NCBI GenBank assembly: GCA_024653385.1
Contig: JANLFZ010000238.1
Coordinates: forward strand, 1,668-9,392
Origin: Thermoguttaceae bacterium
GTDB taxonomy: Bacteria > Planctomycetota > Planctomycetia > Pirellulales > Thermoguttaceae
DNA: 7,725 bases
Reading direction: 5' to 3'
In this document: positions 1 to 5,814 of the stretch, piece by piece
How the letters are laid out: each line of letters opens with the position of its first letter
Position numbering within the stretch: position 1 is the first letter of the stretch
Notes under the pieces: generated by a model
The model's database searches: none
What the model was told of the DNA's origin: nothing
The model's input: only the letters and a program-made list of their open reading frames with translations
Program-made: the position numbers and the translations under genes

Positions 1-1038
1 GAGGCTCGGGCCGTGCTGGAACTCGCCCAGCGCCTCGACAAGGCGTTTTGCCTCGCGGCCGACCTGATCTTCCACTGCCAAGGCAGCGTGATCGTGACGG
101 GCATGGGGAAGGCGGGCCTGGTCGGCCAGAAGATCGTGGCCACATTGGCATCCACGGGCACGCCGAGCCACTGGCTTCACCCGGCCGAGGCGGTCCATGG
201 CGACCTGGGACGGATCCGCCCCTGCGATGTCGTGCTCGTGCTTTCCCAAAGCGGCGAAACCGAGGAGATCGTCCGGCTCTTGCCGTCGCTGCGCGCGCTG
301 GGACCGCCGATCATTGCGGTCACGGGCGGACTATCCAGCACGCTGGCCCGCGCGGCAAACGTCGTGATCGACCTCGGATCGTTGGAAGAGGCATGCCCGC
401 TGGGCCTTGCGCCGACCACGAGCAGCACGGCGATGCTTGCGGTGGGCGACGCCCTCGCCTTGGTCGTCAGCCGCATGCGGGGCTTCCATCGGGAGGATTT
501 CGCGCGATTTCACCCGGCCGGCTCGCTCGGGCGCAAGCTGAGCAAGGTCGATGACCACTTGCGCCCCCTGTCGCAGTGCCGGGTGGCCCGCGAGGACATG
601 ACCGTCCGCGAGGTCTTTGTTCGCCTGAGCACGCCGGGCCGGCGCACCGGGGCCATCATGCTGGTCGATCCGTCGGGACGCCTGGCCGGCATTTTCACCG
701 ATAGCGACCTGGCCAGGCTGTTTGAACGCCGCCGGGATCGGGAACTGGACGGCCCCATCCGCGAGGTCATGACCAGCAACCCGGTGACCATCCCTTTGGG
801 TTCACCCATGACCGAGGCCGTGGCGATTCTTGCTCAGAGGAAGATCAGCGAACTGCCGGTGGTCGACGAGGAGGGCAGGCCCGCCGGCTTGATCGACGTG
901 ACCGATGTCGTGGGTTTGTTGCCGCAAGAGTTGCCGGATGGAGAGACCTTGCCCGCTGCGGGGCCCATAACGCCCAGCGAGCATTTGAAGCCCAGCTACC
1001 GCGTGTTTCGTGAACCGGAAGAGGGCGACGTGGCGTAA
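1..1038 (+). CDS. kdsD: D-arabinose-5-phosphate isomerase (SIS domain plus two CBS domains), 5' partial
   Basis: The product converts D-ribulose 5-phosphate to D-arabinose 5-phosphate, the first step of cytoplasmic KDO synthesis for LPS. The reading frame is open from base 1. A GTG at 13 could be read as a start, but family length argues that it is an internal valine and that about 22 residues lie upstream of the window. Numbering from that GTG, the SIS domain spans about 20-150, with GMGKAG (30-35), a TGTPSHWLHPAEAVHGDLG stretch (48-66), SQSGET (78-83) and EACPLGLAPTTSS (126-138). HPAGSLGRKL follows at 167-176. Lys33, Glu85, Glu126 and His167 fall at a constant offset of 26 from the E. coli residues I recall as catalytic (K59, E111, E152, H193). 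CBS domains lie at about 190-240 and 250-303. A tail of about 38 residues follows the second CBS and is not in E. coli KdsD. The TAATG junction places an ATG across the stop. Identification is secure; the true start is not visible. Confidence 0.95.
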   Translation, partial: EARAVLELAQRLDKAFCLAADLIFHCQGSVIVTGMGKAGLVGQKIVATLASTGTPSHWLHPAEAVHGDLGRIRPCDVVLVLSQSGETEEIVRLLPSLRALGPPIIAVTGGLSSTLARAANVVIDLGSLEEACPLGLAPTTSSTAMLAVGDALALVVSRMRGFHREDFARFHPAGSLGRKLSKVDDHLRPLSQCRVAREDMTVREVFVRLSTPGRRTGAIMLVDPSGRLAGIFTDSDLARLFERRRDRELDGPIREVMTSNPVTIPLGSPMTEAVAILAQRKISELPVVDEEGRPAGLIDVTDVVGLLPQELPDGETLPAAGPITPSEHLKPSYRVFREPEEGDVA

Positions 1039-1056
1039 TGCAGGCAGGGTGGCGTG

Positions 1057-1065
1057 TGGTACAAT
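1057..1065 (+). promoter_or_regulatory. Putative extended -10 promoter element upstream of kdsC
   Basis: The bases TGgTACAAT form an extended -10 (TGn followed by a 5/6 match to TATAAT). They lie in an AT-richer patch of the otherwise GC-rich kdsD-kdsC spacer. No convincing -35 hexamer is seen 16-18 bp upstream, which is tolerable for an extended -10. Transcription would start near 1072 and leave a leader of about 23 nt carrying the AGGAAG site ahead of the ATG at 1095. The arrangement supports an internal promoter for kdsC and the downstream Lpt-like gene. It is a pattern match only. Confidence 0.4.
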
Positions 1066-1081
1066 GGAGTGACCTCGATGC

Positions 1082-1087
1082 AGGAAG
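1082..1087 (+). promoter_or_regulatory. Ribosome binding site of kdsC (AGGAAG)
   Basis: AGGAAG sits 7 nt upstream of the ATG at 1095, which is good spacing. The alternative ATG at 1038 overlaps the kdsD stop and has only GAAGAGGG at a poor distance of about 13 nt. This site therefore favours 1095 as the kdsC start. Confidence 0.6.
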
Positions 1088-1094
1088 CGAACGG

Positions 1095-1634
1095 ATGACC
1101 CCCCAAGTGCGGACCGCGCTGGAGCAGCGATGCGAGTCGGTCGAGCTGATTCTGGCCGACGTGGACGGGGTGCTGACCGACGGCCGGGTGGTCCTCAACA
1201 ACCAGGGCATCGAAACGAAGCAGTTCCACATCCGCGACGGCATGGGGATCCGCCTATGGCAGAAGGCGGGCTACCGCTTCGGCGTGATCACGTCGCGGAG
1301 TTCGCAGGTCGTCAAGATGCGGGCGGCCGAACTCGGCGTCGGCATCGTGCGGCAGGGCGCGACCGACAAACTGGCGACGCTCCAGCAGATTCTCGACGAA
1401 TTGGGCCTCGCGCCCCCGCAGGCGTGCTACATCGGCGACGACTTGCCCGATCTGCCCGCGGTCCGCGCCGTGGGCCTGGGGGTGGCCGTGGCCGACGCTT
1501 GCCCCGACCTCCGCGAGGCGGCGCACTACGTGACGTCCCTTCCTGGCGGCGCGGGAGCGGTTCGCGAGGTCGTCGAGCTGATCCTGAAAACCCAACGCCG
1601 CTGGGACGATGTGATCCAACCGTACCGCGCTTGA
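1095..1634 (+). CDS. kdsC: 3-deoxy-D-manno-octulosonate-8-phosphate phosphatase (HAD family)
   Basis: The enzyme hydrolyses KDO 8-phosphate to KDO and phosphate in the cytoplasm, the last step before activation by KdsB. The chosen start gives 179 residues, typical of the family (E. coli 188). HAD motif I is DVDGVLTD at 22-29, with Asp22 as nucleophile and Asp24 as general acid/base. Motif II is ITSRSS at 65-70, the motif III lysine is Lys92 in a TDKL context, and motif IV is GDDLPD at 114-119. The sequence lacks a large cap domain, as in the tetrameric C0-type KdsC phosphatases. A C-terminal GGAGAVREV (151-159) matches the conserved KdsC tail. An ATG at 1038, overlapping the kdsD stop by one base, would add 19 residues with no resemblance to the family. 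The start at 1095 is preferred because of its AGGAAG site and a possible promoter just upstream. The gene lies 56 bp after kdsD and 19 bp before the giant Lpt-like gene. Confidence 0.95.
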   Translation: MTPQVRTALEQRCESVELILADVDGVLTDGRVVLNNQGIETKQFHIRDGMGIRLWQKAGYRFGVITSRSSQVVKMRAAELGVGIVRQGATDKLATLQQILDELGLAPPQACYIGDDLPDLPAVRAVGLGVAVADACPDLREAAHYVTSLPGGAGAVREVVELILKTQRRWDDVIQPYRA

Positions 1635-1653
1635 GGGAGTGGCAACGCGAGGG

Positions 1654-4600
1654 ATGGCCCGGGTCTTGCGCATCGGACTGAGCTGCTCGATCGTGCTGGC
1701 CGCGTACTGGAGCTACGCGCTGGTGGCGGTGCCGCTCATCGAGCCGCCTGCCGCGCCCCCGGCTGGCGACGCGGTTTCCGAGGCACAGATCCAAGAGGCC
1801 CGAAACGCCGCGCTGAACGATCCCCGGCGGGCGATTCTGGCCCCGCTGTTCGCCCCTGGCGACTGGGAGCTTGGCGAGCGCGCCAAAATCCTGGAGAGCG
1901 ATCAGTTCCGCCTTCTGGTCGAGGATTGGAACACCTCGGAAGCCGATCAAGTCGAGCTTCGCCCCTGCACCATGATCTTCACGCCCGAGGACGACGCGCT
2001 CTCCGAGGCGGAGCGGATACGCCAATCCGTGGTCCTCCAGGCCCCGCAGGGCGCGCGCCTTCGATTCGATCGGCCGCTCGACTTACGGCGGGGTAACATC
2101 GGGCGGCTCAAAGGCGGGATGCTCGAGGGCTCCATTACGATCCGTAGCGCCGGAAAACTGCCCGGTCCCGAAGACGACCTGTGGGTAATCACTCGCGATC
2201 TCGAATTGACCGAAGAAGGGATCTCGACCCCCCATGACGTCGAGTTCCGCTACGGAGCGCACTTCGGCCGAGGGGCCAACTTGCTCGTGAAGTTCCTTCC
2301 CGGGGACCGCGGGACGGCCGATCGCCGCGGCCTGAACATCGGCGGCGTCGAATCGTTCGAGTTGCGGCATGTCGAGCGGCTCTATCTGGGACCGGGCGGG
2401 GTGGCGAGCCGATGGGCTCGCGGGCAGGGCACCGCGGAGGCATCGGGTACCCCCCAGGCCGGCGCCGCCAAGCCGCCCGATTCGCCCCGCGCCGCCAACG
2501 CGGCCGATTCGCCCGTCGAAATCACCTGCCGCGGCCCGTTCCGCTTCGACCTCGGCCAGCAATTGGCCACCTTCGAGAACCACGTGGACGTGCGGCGGAT
2601 CAACGCGCGGGGGCCGAGCGACCAGATCGCTTGCGAACTGTTGGGAATTCACTTTGCCCGGCGACGGCCCTCGGCGTCGCAGGGCGAGCCGCCGAAGGAT
2701 CGCCGAACGACGCCCGACCTGCAACCGCGCCGGATCGAGGCCCGCGGCCATCCGGTGGTCGTCCATGCGCCGAGCCAGGGCGCCGAGGCCCGCGGCGAAT
2801 ACCTCGACTACGACCTGGCGACGCGGCGGATTACGTTGCGCCCCTCGCCCGCCGATGCCCAGGCGGCGCCCCATGCCGAGGTCTTTGTGCGCCAAGGGCC
2901 GAACGAAATCCATGCCCCGTGGGTCGAATACGACCTGGCCGAAGGAAATCGGCTGGGGCAGGCCGTGGCCGCGGGCCCGGGTTGGGTCCGCGTGGAACTG
3001 AAAGACCGTCCGGGACAACCGCTGGTGGCCAAGTGGAACCAGGAGCTGCGCCTTCGCCCGGCCGACAACGAGCACGTCATCTCGCTGACCGGCGGGGCCG
3101 AAATGAGTTACGGTGGGTTTGGCGCGCTATCGGCCGCCGAGATCTACTTTTGGTTGTTCGAGGTCCCGGCCAGCCAGAACGGCGCCGCCCAGATCCGGCC
3201 CGACCGGATGTTGGCGCGCCAGCAGGTGCGGATCGATTCGCTCCAGCTTTCCGGCGCGGTCGATCAACTCGAGGTATGGTTCGAGCAACAGGCGGCCGCG
3301 CCCGAGCGGGAGCAAGCCGCGGGCACGCCGCTCCCCCGGCCGGCGCGCCGCGATCCCCGGTTGGAGACGGCCCGGGCCGCCGTGGATCTTGGATCTCGAA
3401 TTCCCTCGGCGTTGCACGAGGTGTGGCGCCCGCTCAACGAGGCGGGGCAGCGGCTCGGGCTGGCCGAGACGTCGCCGGCCCCTGCCGTCGCGCCCCCTCC
3501 CGTGGTCCGCACCGACCGCGCGGCCGACGCGCCCGGCCGGCATTTCGACATCACCGGCCGGCTGTTGCGCGCGCGGGTGGTCACCGCCGATCGGAAGTCC
3601 GACGTCGCCGAACTCATGGTCGAGGGCAAGGTCCACTTCGTCGAGAGCCGGACCGCCAAGCCGGACGAGCGGCCGCTGGTGGTCAAGGGGGACCGGGTCC
3701 ACGTGCTCGACGCGGCCCAGCCTCACGCGGCCGCGACCGTGACCGGCAGCCCGGCGCACTTCCAAGCCCGGGGACTCGGCCTGACCGGCAGCAACATCAA
3801 CTTGAACCGCGGGACGAATCGCCTGTGGATCGAGGGGCCGGGCCGCCTGGATCTCGTGCTGGACCGCGACTTCCGGGGCCAGCCCGTCCCCGAAGGTCTG
3901 CCCGTCGCCATCGCGTGGCGCGACGGCATGTGGCTTGACGGCCGCACGACCCGGTTCGAGGAGTCGGTCGTCGTGACCAGCCGCGATCAGACGCTGCGGA
4001 CCGACACCTTCGAAGTCGATTTCAAGGAGGCGGTCCGGTTTTCCGAACCCGAGAAGCAACCGCGTCCCGAGATCGAGCAGCTTCGGTGCCGCGGTCGAGT
4101 GGTTCTCGAAAGCCGCACGGCCGACGACCGGGGCCTTGCGTCGTCCGAGCGCATCGAAGTGGCCGACCTGGCGATCCATCTGTTGACCGGTACGATCAGC
4201 GCGGGGGGGCCGGGCCGCGTGGTGACGACCCGGCGCGGCTCGGCCGATGCGGTGTTCGACCGCGCGGCCGGTTTCCCTGCTTCGGCGACGGCCGCCGACA
4301 GCCAAGCCAAACCCCCGCAATCGCCGGGGCTGAGTTGCCTGGAAGTGCGGTTCCAGCGGACCATCGCGGGGAACTTCCAGCAGCGGCGTCTGACGTTCCA
4401 CGACCAGGTGCGCGCGGTGTTCGGCCCGGTCCCCCAGTGGGATGCCGCGCTGCCGGCGGACCGGCCCGAGGCCCTCGGCCCCCGAGGCGGCGTGCTGCGC
4501 TGCGACCAGCTTTCGGTCGTGCAGATGGTAACGCCGGGTCGCGCGGAGCCGAGCGTCGAACTCGAGGCCGTCGGCAACGCGGTCGTCGAGGGCGAGCAGT

Positions 4601-4827
4601 ACACCGCCCGCGCCCACCGCATCACCTACGACCAGAAAAAGGACCTTCTGGTGCTCGAGGGCGACGGCCGCAACGATGCGCAGCTATTCCGGCAGACGTA
4701 CGTCGGCGGGCCCGTGACGCCTGCCTCAGCCCGCAGGATCCAGTACTGGCCGTCCGCCCGCCGCGGCTTGATCAACGACTTCCACGCGCTGGAGCATCAG
4801 GTGCCCGGGGGCGGGGCAAAGCCTTGA
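1654..4827 (+). CDS. Giant LptC/LptA-like (OstA-type) envelope protein
   Basis: The protein is about 1057 residues and probably takes part in moving LPS across the periplasm. Residue numbers below count from an alternative GTG start at 1639; subtract 5 for the ATG at 1654. An N-terminal hydrophobic helix (about 12-34) follows a short basic segment and looks like an uncleaved inner-membrane anchor. Residues about 86-250 read like LptC: a strand pair around GMLEGSITI (160-168), then a T-x-DLEL segment (185-190) and TPHDVEFRYGAHFGRGANL (197-215). OstA/LptA-like beta stretches follow at about 293-340, 364-480, 480-550, 636-745, 755-860 and 900-1040. Examples are YDLATRRITL (391-400) and ITYDQKKDLLVLEG (995-1008). 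Pro/Ala-rich linkers lie near 255-292, 342-363, 551-634 and 870-897. LptC is normally about 190 residues and LptA about 180, so this is far longer than both together. Position directly after kdsD-kdsC matches lptC-lptA. The start is uncertain: GAGGGA lies 15 nt before 1654 and touches the GTG at 1639. The domain assignment is by pattern, not by search. Confidence 0.75.
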   Translation: MARVLRIGLSCSIVLAAYWSYALVAVPLIEPPAAPPAGDAVSEAQIQEARNAALNDPRRAILAPLFAPGDWELGERAKILESDQFRLLVEDWNTSEADQVELRPCTMIFTPEDDALSEAERIRQSVVLQAPQGARLRFDRPLDLRRGNIGRLKGGMLEGSITIRSAGKLPGPEDDLWVITRDLELTEEGISTPHDVEFRYGAHFGRGANLLVKFLPGDRGTADRRGLNIGGVESFELRHVERLYLGPGGVASRWARGQGTAEASGTPQAGAAKPPDSPRAANAADSPVEITCRGPFRFDLGQQLATFENHVDVRRINARGPSDQIACELLGIHFARRRPSASQGEPPKDRRTTPDLQPRRIEARGHPVVVHAPSQGAEARGEYLDYDLATRRITLRPSPADAQAAPHAEVFVRQGPNEIHAPWVEYDLAEGNRLGQAVAAGPGWVRVELKDRPGQPLVAKWNQELRLRPADNEHVISLTGGAEMSYGGFGALSAAEIYFWLFEVPASQNGAAQIRPDRMLARQQVRIDSLQLSGAVDQLEVWFEQQAAAPEREQAAGTPLPRPARRDPRLETARAAVDLGSRIPSALHEVWRPLNEAGQRLGLAETSPAPAVAPPPVVRTDRAADAPGRHFDITGRLLRARVVTADRKSDVAELMVEGKVHFVESRTAKPDERPLVVKGDRVHVLDAAQPHAAATVTGSPAHFQARGLGLTGSNINLNRGTNRLWIEGPGRLDLVLDRDFRGQPVPEGLPVAIAWRDGMWLDGRTTRFEESVVVTSRDQTLRTDTFEVDFKEAVRFSEPEKQPRPEIEQLRCRGRVVLESRTADDRGLASSERIEVADLAIHLLTGTISAGGPGRVVTTRRGSADAVFDRAAGFPASATAADSQAKPPQSPGLSCLEVRFQRTIAGNFQQRRLTFHDQVRAVFGPVPQWDAALPADRPEALGPRGGVLRCDQLSVVQMVTPGRAEPSVELEAVGNAVVEGEQYTARAHRITYDQKKDLLVLEGDGRNDAQLFRQTYVGGPVTPASARRIQYWPSARRGLINDFHALEHQVPGGGAKP

Positions 4828-4850
4828 CCCCGAAGCCCCGAGTCGAGGCT
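4820..4850. terminator. Inverted repeat at the convergent junction, possible bidirectional terminator
   Basis: AGCCTTGAC (4820-4828) can pair with GTCGAGGCT (4842-4850), giving a 9-bp stem with one G-T wobble and a 13-nt loop. The stem covers the stop codons of both convergent genes, which are only 22 bp apart. No T-run follows on either strand, so an intrinsic terminator is not proven. The position between two converging transcription units is the main support. Confidence 0.35.
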
Positions 4851-5560
4851 CACCGGGCAAGGTCTTGCGCGCGCCGGATGAGCCGTGCCACCTCGGCGAC
4901 GCGGCGGCCCAGGTTCTTTGCCGTGGCGATTCCCGTCTCGTCCTTGAGGATGTCGTCCTTGTAGTTGTTCCACAGGGTGGCGCCGCTGTGCGACGTGGGC
5001 CGGCCATCGCCCACCAGAATCATCTCCTGCCCGAACATCGCCAATTGGATCGAGCGGAGCACGTTCTCTTGCCCGCCGTTGCGCGCCGAGCCCACCGCCA
5101 ACGCGCCGCCGACCTTGTTGCTCAGCGCGAAGTCCTTGCGGAACGGGCGCCACCGCTCGAAGAACGCCTTGCAGAGCGAACTCATGTCGCCGAAGTAGAC
5201 GGGCGATCCCACGATGATGCCCGCCACGTTCGGATCGGTCAGCTTCGGCGCGAGTTGCGGGAAGTCGTCTTTCTGGCCGGGTTCGAGCGGCAGATCGGCC
5301 GCCGGCTCGCCGGGGATCTTCAGGCCCGCCAGCTCGATCAGCTCGACCTCGATGTGGGCCGGATCGACGGCCTTGGCCGCCTCGAGACACACGGCGAGCG
5401 CCGCGGCCGTGGTCTTTCCCTTGCGCATGCTGCCGCTGACGGCGAGGATCTTGATCGGCCTGGCGTCCTGGCCGGCGCCCAGGGCCGCGGCGCTGGCGCC
5501 GACGGCCAACGCACTGCCGGCAATCCCGAAGAAACGGCGACGTGTCACATCATGGTGCAT
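4850..5560 (-). CDS. Tat-exported NADPH-dependent FMN reductase / flavodoxin-like flavoprotein
   Basis: The protein has 236 residues and a flavodoxin-like fold related to NADPH-dependent FMN reductases and iron-sulfur flavoproteins. It opens with a Tat signal: TRRRFFGIAG at 6-15, then an Ala/Gly-rich hydrophobic stretch to about 30. The cleavage site is not clear. The FMN phosphate loop is SGSMRKGKTT (42-51), followed by GSPVYFGDMSS (118-128), which contacts flavin in this family, and GSARNGGQE (157-165). Export through Tat fits a protein folded around FMN in the cytoplasm. The Cys cluster that iron-sulfur flavoproteins carry just before the DDF motif is absent (here KIPGEPAADLPLEPGQKDDF, 81-100). 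Only Cys58 and Cys130 are present, so no Fe-S cluster is expected. An AGGAGA site lies 6 nt before the ATG, and the start overlaps the upstream thioredoxin-like gene by 16 bp. It is the last gene of the four-gene operon. The substrate is unknown. Confidence 0.85.
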   Translation of the reverse strand: MHHDVTRRRFFGIAGSALAVGASAAALGAGQDARPIKILAVSGSMRKGKTTAAALAVCLEAAKAVDPAHIEVELIELAGLKIPGEPAADLPLEPGQKDDFPQLAPKLTDPNVAGIIVGSPVYFGDMSSLCKAFFERWRPFRKDFALSNKVGGALAVGSARNGGQENVLRSIQLAMFGQEMILVGDGRPTSHSGATLWNNYKDDILKDETGIATAKNLGRRVAEVARLIRRAQDLAR

Positions 5561-5814
5561 GGCGGTTCTCCTTCGTCACAGGAAAGCAGTTGCTTGATCT
5601 CTTCCACGCTGGGGACCACGCCGACGGCCTTCACGCGGCCGTCGACGGCCAGGGCCGGCGTCATGTAGACCTCGCGGGCGACGATCGCGTCGACGTCGGT
5701 CACGCGGACCAGCTCGTACGCGATGCCCAATTCGTGCGCGGCCTTTTGCGCGTTTTCCGCCAGCGCCTGGCATCGGGGGCATCCCACGCCGAGGATTTCG
5801 AGGATCTTCGTCAT
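5545..5814 (-). CDS. Small thioredoxin-like redox-active disulfide protein (CPRC)
   Basis: The 89-residue protein matches the short glutaredoxin/thioredoxin-like family of archaeal and bacterial redox-active disulfide proteins (TM0996/MTH895 type). It begins with the beta1 strand and an active site GVGCPRC, with Cys12 and Cys15. The conserved cis-proline follows as MTPALAVDG (51-59, Pro53), and VPSVEEIKQLL (67-77) closes the fold. There is no signal peptide, so it should act in the cytoplasm. The family usually ends near that last helix. Here a further 12 residues, SCDEGEPPCTMM, add Cys79 and Cys86. That tail is encoded over the Shine-Dalgarno site and start of the flavoprotein gene. The start ATG overlaps the stop of the upstream hydrolase gene as ATGA, with no strong binding site of its own, so translation is probably coupled. 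The likely role is thiol-disulfide exchange; the partner is unknown, and the adjacent flavoprotein is a candidate only by position. Confidence 0.88.
   Translation of the reverse strand: MTKILEILGVGCPRCQALAENAQKAAHELGIAYELVRVTDVDAIVAREVYMTPALAVDGRVKAVGVVPSVEEIKQLLSCDEGEPPCTMM
5567..5572 (-). promoter_or_regulatory. Ribosome binding site of the Tat flavoprotein gene (AGGAGA)
   Basis: On the minus strand AGGAGA lies 6 nt before the ATG at 5560. It is the strongest Shine-Dalgarno sequence I found in the window. It sits inside the end of the thioredoxin-like gene, and it fixes the start that includes the twin-arginine signal. Confidence 0.65.

Noticed and set aside
13..15. GTG at 13 as the start of kdsD
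   Set aside because: The frame is open to base 1, and the catalytic residues sit 26 positions earlier than in E. coli KdsD, so the true start is upstream of the window.
1654..1740. The Lpt-like protein as a lipoprotein, because of Cys16 (GTG-based numbering) in its hydrophobic segment
   Set aside because: The residues before the cysteine (IGLS) do not fit a lipobox, and the hydrophobic stretch continues well past it, which fits a membrane anchor.
2412..3938. A 508-codon open frame on the + strand in another frame of the giant Lpt-like gene
   Set aside because: The product is Arg/Pro/Gly-rich with no motif, typical of a shadow frame in GC-rich DNA. The Lpt-like frame has coherent strand patterns.
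4203..4209. A run of seven G residues as a possible slippage or phase-variation site
   Set aside because: Short G runs are common at this GC content, and the frame continues intact on both sides.
3127..4617. A 496-codon antisense frame across the giant Lpt-like gene, and a similar one at 2083-3075
   Set aside because: The composition is Arg/His/Gly-rich and no domain is recognisable. Long antisense frames are expected at this GC content.
4865..5668. A 267-codon + strand frame opposite the flavoprotein and thioredoxin-like genes
   Set aside because: It lies antisense to two well-recognised proteins and has no recognisable domain.
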